From: Physella acuta
Taxonomy: Eukaryota > Mollusca > Gastropoda > Physidae
DNA length: 64,000 nucleotides
Assembly: GCF_028476545.1 (NCBI RefSeq)
Contig: NW_026731776.1
Span: 1,184,501 to 1,248,500 of the forward strand
Reading direction: 5' to 3'
In this document: in pieces, positions 25,050 through 37,437 of the stretch
Position numbering within the stretch: position 1 is the stretch's first letter
Layout: every line of letters starts with the position of its first letter
The notes under the pieces: generated by a model
What the model was told of the DNA's origin: nothing
The model's database searches: none
The model's input: only the letters and a program-made list of their open reading frames with translations
Translations under genes and position numbers: made by a program

Positions 25050-26596
25050 CACAAGACCATGTCACCACAAGACCATGTCACCACAAGACCATGTCACCAC
25101 AAGACAATGTCACCACAAGACCATGTCACCACAAGACCATGTCACCACAAGACAATGTCACCACAAGACCATGTCACCACAAGACAATGTCACCACAAGA
25201 CAATGTCACCACAAGACCATGTCACCACAAGACAATGTCACCACAAGAAAATGTCACCACAAGACAATGTCACCACAAGACCATGTCACCACAAGACCAT
25301 GTCACCACAAGACCATGTCACCACAAGAGCATGTCACCACAAGACAATGTCACCACAAGACAATGTCACCACAAGACCATGTCACCACAAGACAATGTCA
25401 CCACAAGACAATGTCACCACAAGACAATGTCACCACAAGACCATGTCACCACAAGACCATGTCACCACAAGACCATGTCACCACAAGACCATGTCACCAC
25501 AAGACCATGTCACCACAAGACAATGTCACCACAAGACCATGTCACCACAAGACCATGTCACCACAAGAGAATGTCACCACAAGGCAATGTCACCACAAGA
25601 CAATGTCACCACAAGACAATGTCACCACAAGACAATGTCACCACAAGACAATGTCACCACAAGACAATGTCACCACAAGACCATGTCACCACAAGACCAT
25701 GTCACCACAAGACAATGTCACCACAAGACCATGTCACCACAAGAGAATGTCACCACAAGACAATGTCACCACAAGACCATGTCACCACAAGACCATGTCA
25801 CCACAAGACAATGTCACCACAAGACCATGTCACCACAAGACAATGTCACCACAAGACAATGTCACCACAAGACAATGTCACCACAAGACCATGTCACCAC
25901 AAGACCATGTCACCACAAGAGAATGTCACCACAAGGCAATGTCACCACAAGACCATGTCACCACAAGAGAATGTCACCACAAGACAATGTCACCACAAGA
26001 CCATGTCACCACAAGACAATGTCACCACAAGACAATGTCACCACAAGACAATGTCACAACAAGACAATGTCACCACAAGACCATGTCACCACAAGACAAT
26101 GTCACCACAAGACAATGTCACCACAAGACCATGTCACCACAAGACAATGTCACCACAAGACCATGTCACCACAAGATAATGTCACCACAAGACCATGTCA
26201 CCACAGGACAATGTCACCACAAGACCATGTCACCACAAGACCATGTCACCACAAGACAATGTCACCACAGGACAATGTCACCACAAGACAATGTCACCAC
26301 AAGACCATGTCACCACAAGACCATGTCACCACAAGACCATGTCACCACAAGATCATGTCACCACAAGACCATGTCACCACAAGACAATGTCACCACAAGA
26401 CCATGTCACCACAAGACAATGTCACCACAAGACAATGTCACCACAAGACAATGTCACCACAAGACAATGTCACCACAAGACCATTTCACCACAAGACCAT
26501 GTCACCACAAGACAATGTCACCACAAGACCATATCACCACAAGACAATGTCACCACAAGACAATGTCACCACAAGACAATGTCACCATAAGTTAAT
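25050..26596. repeat. 16 bp minisatellite with two main variants
   Basis: About 97 copies of CACCACAAGACCATGT. The dominant variation is a single base, GACCATG versus GACAATG, with rare GAGAATG, GAGCATG and GGCAATG. The unit has no stop in any plus frame, which produces three open frames of over 360 codons reading [16 protein letters not shown]. These are not genes. Confidence 0.97.
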
Positions 26597-27046
26597 GTGA
26601 AGTCATCTGGTCCATTCAACTGGACACATACCCCCCTCCCGTCCCCCCATCCATGCGCGCCCCATCTTTCTACAAAGCTTGTATTACCTAACAACGACAA
26701 AATGGACACATACAACATCCCCCCCTCCCCCTCCATGCCCCCCCCCCCCATCTTTCTACAAAGCTTGTATTTCCTAACAACGACAAAATGCCGCCGGCCT
26801 TTCTTCAGCTTACAATGGTAGGGTGGGATTAGGCGGTGTGTGTGTGTGTAGATATAAAAGTTCTTATGTGAGGGTTTTACTGGTAGGGTGGGGGGGTGGG
26901 GGATGAAGGTATTAATGCTTTCCAGCAAACTCAACTTATGGAAATGTTTGATTGGATTGAAAGAGTTGGAGATTGTAGATTTGATATGGGGAATGTAGAT
27001 TTGATGTTGGAGTAATTCATGTTTTTGTTTTGGAATGGAGACCAGA
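26597..27046. other. unique DNA with a 95 bp duplication
   Basis: ATCTTTCTACAAAGCTTGTA is duplicated at about 26663 and 26750, together with flanking C-rich runs and AACAACGACAAAATG. The remainder is unique, with a G-rich run near 26887-26903. Confidence 0.6.
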
Positions 27047-27910
<864 letters not shown>

Positions 27911-28185
27911 GTGGCCAGCACTTTACTCAGGTCTCGTTTCACTTTACTCAGGTCTCGTCTGTCTCACTTTACTCAGGTCTCGTCTCACTTTACTCAGGTC
28001 TCGTCTCACTTTACTCAGGTCTCGTCTCACTTTACTCAGGTCTCGTCTCACTTTACTCAGGTCTCGTCTCACTTTACTCAGGTCTCGTCTGTCTCACTTT
28101 ACTCAGGTCTCGTCTCACTTTACCTGAGTAAATTTAGACGAGACCTGAGTAAAGTGAGACAGACGAGACCTGATTAAAGTGAGAC
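27911..28185. repeat. 21 bp minisatellite ending in a long hairpin
   Basis: About ten copies of CTCAGGTCTCGTCTCACTTT plus A. The array then flips: 28066-28115 and 28136-28185 are inverted repeats of 50 bp with one mismatch (inner 35 bp perfect) around a 20 bp loop. A fold-back at the array end, and capacity to form a cruciform, are visible directly. Confidence 0.92.
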
Positions 28186-28588
28186 ACCTGCAGCAGACAT
28201 CAAACAAAATTCTGAAGCCGTCGTTAGCTTCTTCCAGACCGTCATGGCGACCGGAAATACAATTGTCAATCCTAGAAAAACCTGGAATCGAATTTACACG
28301 GAATGGAATATACATGGAATCGAATGTCCATTGTCTGTTGTGATTGCCAAGCTTCCTTGTTTATGTGCTCTTTCCTTGGATCCGGTTAAAAGAATTTATT
28401 AGGGGTGGGGGTCGGAAACTTGTGGGGGGGGGGGGGGGTCGGAGGTTGTGGGGGTTGGGAGATTGTGGGGGTTGTGGGGGTTGTGGGCGTTGGGAGGTTG
28501 TGGGCGTTGGGCAACTACAAAATAAAGCGATGATTGTACTGACTACAAAAATATTTCTCTTCGGATATTTTCTTGCGAACAGACGTAA
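28186..28588. other. unique DNA and G-rich tract
   Basis: Unique sequence plus a G-rich stretch at 28403-28512 with repeated GGGGGTTGTGG. G-quadruplex formation is plausible on the plus strand. Confidence 0.5.
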
Positions 28589-29165
28589 CACACAACCATG
28601 ACAAGACACATTCAAAAACACACAGAGACACACAACCATGAGACAGCGTCGACAAACAGTGACACACAACCATGACACAGCCACGACACACAGAGACACA
28701 CAACCATGAGACAGCGACGACAAACAGTGAGACACAACCATGACACAGCAACCACACACAACGATGAGACAGCCACGACACACAGAGACACACAATCATT
28801 AGACAGCCACGACACAGAGACACACAACCATGATACAGCCACGACACAGTGACCCACAACCATAAGACAGGCACGACACACAGAGACACACAATCATAAG
28901 CCAGCCACGACACAGTGACACACAATAATGAGACATCCACGACACACAGAGACACACAACCTTGAGACAGCCACGACACACAGAGACACACAACCTTGAG
29001 ACAGCCACGACACACAGAGACACACAACCATGAGACAGCCACGACACACAGAGACACACAACCATGAGACAGCCACGACAGACAGAGACACACAACCATG
29101 AGACAGCCACGACATACAGAGACACACAACCATGAGACAGCCACTACACACAGAGACACACACGG
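28589..29165. repeat. 34 bp minisatellite
   Basis: About 17 copies of GACACACAACCATGAGACAG plus CCACGACACACAGA. Variants include 24-28 bp forms. Overlapping open frames on the minus strand (repeats of GCLMVVCLCVSWLSH type) are artefacts. Confidence 0.94.
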
Positions 29166-29454
29166 ACGCACACATACTGTTTTCTTTGTCAGCCTTAAAC
29201 CCGCCATTGTTGTAAATAAAAAGTTAAAATCGTCCAATTTCTACTAGCTGCATGATACATAATCCATTTCATCAACGGGGGAGGGTAAGGGTGGGGGGGG
29301 GGTGGGAGACGGCGAGGGATTGGAGGTGGGGGCAAAGCTAGCGGGATTAGAAGCATTTAAGTATTTAAATCTCAGTGTATCATGTATGCATGTTATTGTA
29401 TACCTATGTAATATTTGTATATATAAGAATCTACCAGATGAGATTCTGTCAGGT
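29166..29454. other. unique spacer
   Basis: Unique DNA with a G-rich run at about 29279-29305. No gene recognised. Confidence 0.4.
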
Positions 29455-30532
29455 GGAGAGGTCATGTCAAGTGTAGAGGTCATGTCAGTTGTAGAGGTCA
29501 TGTCGGTTGTAGAGGTCATGTCAAGTGTAGAGGTCATGTCGGTTGTAGAGGTCATGTCGGGTGTAGAGGTCATGTCAAGTGTAGAGGTCATGTCAGTTGT
29601 AGAGGTCATGTCGGTTGTAGAGGTCATGTCAGTTGTAGAGGTCATGTCGGTTGTAGAGGTCATGTCAAGTGTAGAGGTCATGTCAAGTGTAGAGGTCATG
29701 TCAGGTGTAGAGGTCATGTCAAGTGTAGAGGTCATGTCAGTTGTAGAGGTCATGTCGGTTGTAGAGGTCATGTCAAGTGTAGAGGTCATGTCAAGTGTAG
29801 AGGTCATGTCGGTTGTAGAGGTCATGTCAGGTGTAGTACAGGTCGTTCCACGTGTAGTACAGGTCATGCCATGTGTAGAGGTCATGTCAACTGTAGAGGT
29901 CATGTTAGTTGTAGAGGTCATGTCAGTTGTAGAGGTCATGTCGGGTGTAGAGGTCATGTCAAGTGTAGAGGTCATGTCAAGAGTAGAGGTCATGTCGGTT
30001 GTAGAGGTCATGTCAGGTGTAGTAGATGTCATGTCAGGTGTAGAGGTCATGTCAAGTGTAGAGGTCATGTCAAGTGTAGAGGTCATGTCAAGTGTAGAGG
30101 TCATGTCGGTTGTAGAGGTCATGTCAGGTGTAGTAGATGTCATGTCAGGTGTAGAGGTCATGTCAAGTGTAGAGGTCATGTCAAGTGTAGAGGTCATGTC
30201 AAGTGTAGAGGTCATGTTAGATGTAGAGGTCATGTCAAGTGTAGAGGTCATGTCGGGTGTAGTACAGGTCGTTCCACGTGTAGTACAGGTCATGCCATGT
30301 GTAGAGGTCATGTCAACTGTAGAGGTCATGTTAGTTGTAGAGGTCATGTCAGTTGTAGAGGTCATGTCGGGTGTAGAGGTCATGTCAAGTGTAGAGGTCA
30401 TGTTAGGTGTAGAGGTCATGTCAGTTGTAGAGGTCATGTCAGGTGTAGTGGTCATGCCAAGTGTAGAGGTCATGTCAGTTGTAGAGGTCATGTCAGTTGT
30501 AGAGGTCATGTCAAGTGTAGAGGTCACGTGGT
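29455..30532. repeat. 18 bp minisatellite with AGGTCA and higher-order blocks
   Basis: About 59 copies of TGTAGAGGTCATGTCAAG, varying in the last bases (CAAG, CAGT, CGGT, CGGG). A distinctive block with GTACAGGTCGTTCCACG then CATGCCATG recurs 426 bp apart (29844 and 30270). 18 bp keeps frames open on both strands, giving artefact ORFs over 400 codons. Each unit holds AGGTCA. Confidence 0.96.
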
Positions 30533-30590
30533 ACAGGTCTTAATCTGTCACGTGGTACAGGTCTTAATCTGTCACGTGGTACAACTCTGT
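30533..30590. repeat. 23 bp CACGTGGTACAGGTCTTAAT repeat
   Basis: About 2.5 copies appended to the 18 bp array, sharing ACAGGTC with it. Each contains CACGTG. Confidence 0.8.
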
Positions 30591-30628
30591 AACGTTGAAC
30601 ATTTCTAAATCGACTTGTTGAAAGATTG

Positions 30629-30732
30629 TATATTCTATACCTTTATATATTCTATACCTTTATATATTCTATACCTTTATATATTCTATACCTTTATATA
30701 TTCTATACCTTTATATATTCTATACCTTTATT
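30629..30732. repeat. 15 bp TATATTCTATACCTT repeat
   Basis: About seven nearly perfect copies. Confidence 0.95.
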
Positions 30733-31036
30733 TTCCAGTGGTAAATCATACGTGTTTATCTGTACGTGGTTGAAATATACACTCTCTTTTATACTAGATC
30801 CAATTCAAGTCACTAAAGATGACGTCATCCATCCCATTCTTACATGTCCTCTAGAGGTTTCTCAGTGTTTGTGTCCGCCATTTTGAACAAACTTCTTGTC
30901 TTTTCATGGCCCTTGTGGTCGTCAATTATAAATGAGAAGATGATAAATCGCTCTTTAATTATGTAAAGACTTCTAGGACTGGCTGTTGTCTGACACTTAA
31001 AGACGAAACTCTGGCTGGTGTCATGGTGTCAGGTGT
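30733..31036. other. unique DNA
   Basis: Unique sequence with TGACGTCA at 30820-30827. No gene recognised. Confidence 0.4.
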
Positions 31037-31165
31037 CAAACACCACAGTCATCTCTCACAAGTCATGTCTCAAAGTCATCTCTCACAAGTCACGTCTCAA
31101 AGTCATCTCTACCAAGTCATGTCTCAAAAGTCATCTCTACCAAGTCATGTTCCCCAAGTCATTTC
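31037..31165. repeat. 27 bp repeat of GTCATGTCTCAAAGTCATCT
   Basis: About four to five imperfect copies. It flows into the next array through GTCATTTCTCATAG. Confidence 0.85.
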
Positions 31166-31169
31166 TCAT

Positions 31170-31782
31170 AGATAATCATCACGTCAAGACTATTGAGAAT
31201 AAAAAAACATCACGTCAAGACTATTGAGAATAAAAAACATCATGTCAAGACTATTGAGAATAAAAAACATCACGTCAAGACTATTGAGAATAAAAAACAT
31301 CACGTCAAGACTATTGAGAATAAAAAACATCACGTCAAGACTATTGAGAATAAAAAACATCACGTCAAGACTATTGAGAATAAAAAACATCACGTCAAGA
31401 CTATTGAGAATAAAAAACATCACGTCAAGACTATTGAGAATAAAAAACATCACGTCAAGACTATTGAGAATAAAAAACATCACGTCAAGACTATTGAGAA
31501 TAAAAAACATCACGTCAAGACTATTGAGAATAAAAAACATCACGTCAAGACTATTGAGAATAAAAAACATCACGTCAAGACTATTGAGAATAAAAAACAT
31601 CACGTCAAGACTATTGAGAATAAAAAACATCACGTCAAGACTATTGAGAATAAAAAACATCACGTCAAGACTATTGAGAATAAAAAACATCACGTCAAGA
31701 CTATTGAGAATAAAAAACATCATGTCAAGACTATTGAGAATAAAAAACATCATGTCAAGACTATTGAGAATAAAAAACATCA
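31170..31782. repeat. 30 bp minisatellite, highly homogeneous
   Basis: About 20 copies of TCAAGACTATTGAGAATAAA plus AAACATCACG. Internal copies are identical. The second and the last three have CATCATG in place of CATCACG. 30 bp keeps frames open on both strands (MFFILNSLDV on minus), and these are artefacts. Confidence 0.98.
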
Positions 31783-32318
31783 TGATGTCAGATATTTGAA
31801 GGTAAAGCACATCATAATGTCAGATATTTGAAGGTAAAGCACATCATGATGTCAGATATTTGAAGGTAAAGCACATCATGATGTCAGATATGTGAAGGTA
31901 AAGCACATCACGATGTCAAATATTTGAAGGTAAAGCACATCATGATGTCCGATTCTTTAAGGTAAAGTGCATTTGAAGGTAAAGCACATCATGATGTCAG
32001 ATACTTCAAGGTAAAGCACATCATGATGTCCGATTCTTTAAGGTAAAGCACATTTGAAGGTAAAGCACGTCATGATGTCCGATTCTTTAAGGTAAAGCAC
32101 ATTTGAAGGTAAAGCACATCATGATGTCCGATTCTTTAAGGTAAAGCACATCATGATGTCAGATATTTGAAGGTAAAGCACATCATTATGTCAGTTATTT
32201 GAAGGTAAAGCACATCATGATGTTAGATAATTGAAGGTAAAGCACATCATGATGTCAGATATTTGAAGGTAAATCACATCATGATGTCAAATATTTGAAG
32301 GTAAAGCACATCATGATA
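31783..32318. repeat. 32 bp minisatellite
   Basis: About 17 copies of GCACATCATGATGTCAGATA plus TTTGAAGGTAAA, with a TCCGATTCTTTAAGG variant. It starts directly at the end of the 30 bp array and shares ACATCATG...GTCA with it. Confidence 0.95.
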
Positions 32319-32346
32319 AAACCTAACACAGCTGAAACTCCGATAC
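32319..32346. other. array junction
   Basis: A short non-repeated link between the 32 bp and 29 bp arrays. Confidence 0.4.
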
Positions 32347-33025
32347 TAAAGGTTAAAAGGTGACACATCAAGTATTAAAGGAGAGGTGACACATCAAATA
32401 TTAAAGGAGAGGTGACACATCAAATATTAAAGAATGAAAGGTGACACATCAAGTATTATAGAATGTAAGGTGACACATCAAATATTAAAGAATGAAAGGT
32501 GACACATCAAGTATTATAGAAGGAAAGGTGACACATCAAATATTAAAGAATGAAAGGTGACACATCAAGTATTAAAGAATGAAAGGTGACACATCAAATA
32601 TTAAAGAAGGAGAGGTGACACATCAAATATTAAAGAAGGAAAGGTGACACATCAAATATTAAAGAATGAAAGGTGACACATCAAATATTAAAGAAGGAGA
32701 GGTGACACATCAAATATTAAAGAATGAAAGGTGACACATCGAATATTAAAGAATGAAAGGTGACACATCAAATATTAAAGAAGGAGAGGTGACACATCAA
32801 ATATTAAAGAAGGAAAGGTGACACATCAAATATTAAAGAAGGAGAGGTGACACATCAAGTATTAAAGAATGAAAGGTGACACATCAAGTATTAAAGAATG
32901 AAAGGTGACACATCAAATATTAAATAATGAAAGGTGACACATCAAATATTAAATAATGAAAGGTGACACATCAAATATTAAAGAATGAAAGGTGACACAT
33001 CAAATATTAAAGAAGGGGAGGTGAC
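32347..33025. repeat. 29 bp minisatellite
   Basis: About 23 copies of GGTGACACATCAAATATTAA plus AGAATGAAA, with AAGTATTA, GAAGGAGA and ATAATG variants in irregular order. Stops occur in all frames. Confidence 0.96.
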
Positions 33026-33360
33026 ACACCATGATAAAAAGTGACACACAGAGCGCGGCAAAAACATTTGACGTGAGCTGCACTTCAAACAGGGGGTGGG
33101 GAGATGTCGGTCGGCGGGGGGTGGGGTGGGGTGGTGAAATGGAGCTGACCAAAAATGTATCCGGCAAAAGTGTCGGGTTACTGTCTTTGATTTAGATGAC
33201 ACCTTCCTATACACTACACTGCTGGGAGATCACAGGGTCCAAACAATGACATGTAGAAAACATCAGCAACTACTGCATGTAGCAAACATGATTAGCTACT
33301 GCATGTGTTTCTCGTTAGCGACGTTAGTTGACACACGAGATTTCATGTTCACTAATCTTT
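33026..33360. other. unique DNA
   Basis: Unique sequence with a GGGGTGGGGTGGGG tract near 33118-33134. No gene recognised. Confidence 0.4.
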
Positions 33361-34110
33361 GGTGTATAGTGTTTGGTATCGTGTCTGGTATCGTGTCTGG
33401 TATCGTAATTGGTCTCGTGTTTGGTATTGGGTCTGGTATCGTGTTTGGTATCGTGTCTGGTATCGTGTTTAGTATCGTATCTGGTATCGTATCTGGTATC
33501 GTGTCTGTGTGGTATGGTGTATCTACCGTGTCTGGTATCGTGTCTGGTATCGTGTTTAGTATTGTGTCTGGTGTATCATGTCGGGTATCGTGTCTGGTAT
33601 CTTGTCTGTGTGGTATCGTGTACCTACGTGTCTGGTATTATGATTGGTGTATCGTGTTTGATATCGTGTTTTGTATTGTGTCTGGTATCGTGTCTAGTGT
33701 ATCGTGCATGTTGTATCGTGTCTATTTTATCGTTTCTGATGTCGTGTACGGTACTCAGTTAATATATTTGGTAACAAGTTTGGTATCGTGTCCAGTATCG
33801 CGTCTGTTGTGTCATGTCTGGTATCGTGTCTGGTATCGCGTTTAGGATAATGTCTGATGTATCGTGTCTGGTATCGTGTCTGGTATCGAGTCTGATATCG
33901 TGTCTGGTATCGTGTCTGGTATCGCGTTTAGGATAATGTCTGATGTATCGTGTCTGGTGTATCATGTCTGGTATCGTGTCTGGTATCGAGTCTGGTATCG
34001 TGTCTGGTATCGTGTTTAGTGTAATGTCTGGTGTATCGTGTCTGGTGTATCATCTCGAGTATCGAGTATAGTATCGTGTCTGATATTGTTTCTGATATAT
34101 CGTGTCAAAT
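33361..34110. repeat. 12 bp degenerate repeat
   Basis: About 60 units of GGTATCGTGTCT with GTTTAGTATCG and GATGTATCG variants. A block with GCGTTTAGGATAATGTCTG recurs at about 33838 and 33923. An open frame of about 200 codons here is an artefact. Confidence 0.9.
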
Positions 34111-34654
34111 TCTTGAATGAGTACATCCAATTTACCCAAAATTTGATCCTCTGCTAATGAATTCAACCAATTTAGCCGGCTCCAATAGCCGGTCTAATCA
34201 AGTCAGCCATTACTGCCGGCTCATATTGCCGGACTTTTGTCGTATCCGTTTTCGGCCGGTTTTTGAGCGAGTAATCTTATGGGGATGTCTTACATTTTTG
34301 GTTTTTGATGGGTCGGGCGTGTGTGTGGGGGGTGGGGGGTGGGGGTGGGGGGGAGGGGGAGGGCAGGGATAACGACGTGCTCATAGCAAAGAAATAATCT
34401 GCTGCTGTATTTGATGTACGTCTGATACATCGTGATTGGTCGGGAACCGTCACGTGACTATAAACTGTCCAATCAGAGTCGACATTACACGTCTCATGCA
34501 ATCTCGCAGCCCCCGCGATTTGCGACATTGTTTATTCCATCAACTCGACCAAGCGGAAGTAGAAAGTTAAGGTCTAAAAGGTTAGCCGTCATTTGCTGAC
34601 TGGCAAAGTTGTCTTGCTGAGAGGGGATGTTTTATCACCATCTAGGCGTCATTT
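34111..34654. other. unique DNA with GCCGG motifs and a G-rich tract
   Basis: 34170-34262 has repeated GCCGGCTC/GCCGGTCT words. 34320-34366 is G-rich (GGGGGGTGGGGGGTGGGGG). Otherwise unique, no gene recognised. Confidence 0.5.
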
Positions 34655-34663
34655 AGATGCTGG

Positions 34664-35612
34664 CTCTGTCTAGTCAGTTGGTCTAGTCACCCCTTAGTCT
34701 ACGAGTGACTCTGTCTAGTCAGTTGATCTAGTCACCCACACGAGTGACTCTGTCTAGTCAGTTAGTCTAGTCGCCCACACAAGTGACTCTGTCTAGTCAG
34801 TTGATCTAGTCACCCACACGAGTGACTCTGTCTAGTCAGTTAGTCTAGTCGCCCACACAAGTGACTCTGTCTAGTCAGTTGATCTAGTCACACCCTAGTC
34901 TACGAGTGACTCTGTCTAGTCAGTTGATCTAGTCACACCCTAGTCTACGAGTGACTCTGTCTAGTCAGTTGATCTAGTCACACCCTAGTCTACGAGTGAC
35001 TCTGTCTAGTCAGTTGATCTAGTCACACCCTAGTCTACGAGTGACTCTGTCTAGTCAGTTGATCTAGTCACACCCTAGTCTACGAGTGACTCTGTCTAGT
35101 CAGTTGATCTAGTCACACCCTAGTCTACGAGTGACTCTGTCTAGTCAGTTGATCTAGTCACACCCTAGTCTACGAGTGACTCTGTCTAGTCAGTTGATCT
35201 AGTCACACCCTAGTCTACGAGTGACTCTGTCTAGTCAGTTGATCTAGTCACACCCTAGTCTACGAGTGACTCTGTCTAGTCAGTTGATCTAGTCACACCC
35301 TAGTCTACGAGTGACTCTGTCTAGTCAGTTGATCTAGTCACACCCTAGTCTACGAGTGACTCTGTCTAGTCAGTTGATCTAGTCACACCCTAGTCTACGA
35401 GTGACTCTGTCTAGTCAGTTGATCTAGTCACACCCTAGTCTACGAGTGACTCTGTCTAGTCAGTTGATCTAGTCACACCCTAGTCTACGAGTGACTCTGT
35501 CTAGTCAGTTGATCTAGTCACACCCTAGTCTACGAGTGACTCTGTCTAGTCAGTTGATCTAGTCACACCCTAGTCTACGAGTGACTCTGTCTAGTCAGTT
35601 GATCTAGTCGCC
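34664..35612. repeat. 45 bp minisatellite, near-perfect
   Basis: About 21 copies of GTGACTCTGTCTAGTCAGTT plus GATCTAGTCACACCCTAGTC and TACGA. From about 34890 to 35600 around 16 units look identical. Early units are 38-39 bp (CACCCACACGAG). Identity across 700 bp indicates recent expansion or strong homogenisation. Confidence 0.98.
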
Positions 35613-35794
35613 CCCTTCTTCACGAGTAACTGTCTATCCCTAGACCCTTCTCTGTGTTTTTCTCTAGTTTCAGCTATTTCACCAAATTATTTTAATTAAA
35701 GCACTAATTAAAAAGTAATTAAAACTTTCACATCCGTTTTGTTCAGATGATGAAAGAAATACTTGATCAATAACAGATCACTAGCTCTACAGGA
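35613..35794. other. unique spacer
   Basis: AT-rich, nothing recognised. Confidence 0.4.
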
Positions 35795-36592
35795 TATGGG
35801 ATGGATAGAGGATTGGTGGATGGATAGAGGATTGGTGGATGGATAGAGGATTGGTGGATGTAGAGAGAATTGGTGGATAGATAGAGGATTGGTGGATGTA
35901 TCGAGGATTGGTGGATGTATAGAGGATTGGTGGATGGATAGAGGATTGGTGGATGGATAGAGGATTGGTGGATGGATAGAGGATTGGTGGATGTAGAGAG
36001 GATTGGTGGATGTATAGAGGATTGGTGGATGGATAGAGGATTGGTGGATGGATAGAGGATTGGTGGATGGATAGAGGATAGAGGATTGGTGGATGTAGAG
36101 AGGATTGGTGGATGTATAGAGGATTGGTGGATGGATAGAGGATTGGTGGATGGATAGAGGATTGGTGGATGGATAGAGGATTGGTGGATGGATAGAGGAT
36201 TGGTGGATGGATAGAGGATTGGTGGATGGATAGAGGATTGGTGGATGTATAAAGGATTGGTGGATGTAGAGAGAATTGGTGGATAGATAGAGGATTGGTG
36301 GATGTATCGAGGATTGGTGGATGTATAGAGGATTGGTGGATGGATAGAGGATTGGTGGATGGATAGAAGATTGGTGGATGGATAGAGGATTGGTGGATAT
36401 ATAGAGGATTTGTGGATGGATAGAGGATTGGTGGATGGATAGAGGATTGGTGGATGGATAGAGGATTGGTGGATGGATAGAGGATTGGTGGATGGATAGA
36501 GGATTGGTGGATGTAGAGAGGATTGGTGGATGTAGAGAGGATTGGTGGAACTATAGAAGATTGTTGGATGTATAGGGGATTGGTGGATGTCT
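35795..36592. repeat. 20 bp minisatellite with inverted CCAAT
   Basis: About 40 copies of GGATTGGTGGATGGATAGAG. Variants include GATGTAGAGA and GATGTATCGA. A marker block with TAGAGAGAATTGG recurs 406 bp apart (35861 and 36267). The minus-strand open frame reading STNPLSIHQSSIHPPILYP is an artefact. Confidence 0.96.
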
Positions 36593-36616
36593 AGATCCCC
36601 GTGTTTCTCAACAAAC

Positions 36617-36885
36617 AACACATTTATAAAGTACTTTGTGAAGAAAAGAACAGAATACAAAATACACATTTATAAAGTACTTTGTGAAGAAAAGAACAGA
36701 ATACAAAATACACATTTATAAAGTACTTTGTGAAGAAAAGAACATAATACAAACTACACATTTATAAAGTACTTTGTGAAGAAAAGAACAGAATACAAAA
36801 TACACATTTATAAAGTACTTTGTGAAGAAAAGAACATAATACAAAATACACACTTATAAAGTACTTTGTGAAGAACAGAATGCAA
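36617..36885. repeat. 46 bp minisatellite
   Basis: About 5.8 copies of CATTTATAAAGTACTTTGTG plus AAGAAAAGAACAGAATACAA and AATACA. The last copy is shortened. Confidence 0.96.
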
Positions 36886-37356
36886 AATACAACACAGACA
36901 TTCAAATATGTAACATGTAATAAAACATATTAAAAACTAGTAGCAAGCTTTCAACTGAAGTGAAAAAAAAAAGAAAAGAAAAGCTCTTGTTGCTAAAATA
37001 TGTAAAAGATTTCATGAATAACCAAAGCTTTTATGGAAGAAAGCCAATTCGTTTCATTTTCTTATTTTCAGTGCATTTAAAAGCTTGCTATGGGAAATGT
37101 TTTTTAATTTGTTTTATTTTCTACTTTTTAGTAATTCAGTAGTGTATTCGTCAAAGAAAGTCGAAATATATAAGAAGGGTTTTACCAATGCTTTACCAAT
37201 CCTATATTCCTAGACGCGTAAACTTGTTTTCTAAATCTGAGTTATTTATATGTAAACAATGTCTGCGCTTAGATCATATTTATAGGGGCACGGGTTTACC
37301 TACACTACCGCGTGAAATCCCTGGCTCCTTAAAAGTAACGGACGAGTCGACGGACG
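36886..37356. other. unique AT-rich DNA
   Basis: No gene recognised; two small open frames show no protein features. Confidence 0.4.
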
Positions 37357-37437
37357 TGTCTGATTCAGTTTAGTGAACGACGACAATGTCCCGTTGTATC
37401 CAGTCTATCGCACTGTTTAAAACGAACGTAGGCGCCA
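37357..37437 (-). mobile_element. fragment of the Helitron internal unit
   Basis: The minus strand carries CGCCTACGTTCGTTTTAAAC, AGTGCGATAGACT and a CTGAATCAG-like end. These are the same blocks, in the same order, as the tandem unit inside the 13.9 kb Helitron. It directly abuts the next minisatellite. No termini are visible. Confidence 0.65.

Noticed and set aside
24960-26600. Open frame of 546 codons, His/Lys/Thr/Gln-rich
   Set aside because: Pure product of the stop-free 16 bp unit, with the same peptide in three frames.
28515-29237. Cys-rich minus-strand frame of 240 codons
   Set aside because: Product of the 34 bp array, with overlapping alternatives in other frames.
29244-30543. Overlapping frames over 400 codons on both strands
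   Set aside because: 18 bp unit, open on both strands; no coding evidence outside the array.
31170-31782. Evenly spaced near-identical repeats suggesting a CRISPR array
   Set aside because: There are no unique spacers; the whole 30 bp unit repeats, and the DNA is eukaryotic.
33246-33845. 199-codon frame with apparent hydrophobic segments (GIVSGIVFGIV)
   Set aside because: It is the translated 12 bp GGTATCGTGTCT repeat; hydrophobicity follows from the unit.
35767-36669. Minus-strand Ser/Thr/Pro-rich 300-residue frame resembling a mucin
   Set aside because: Entirely the 20 bp array; interruptions are tolerated only because the unit lacks stops on that strand.
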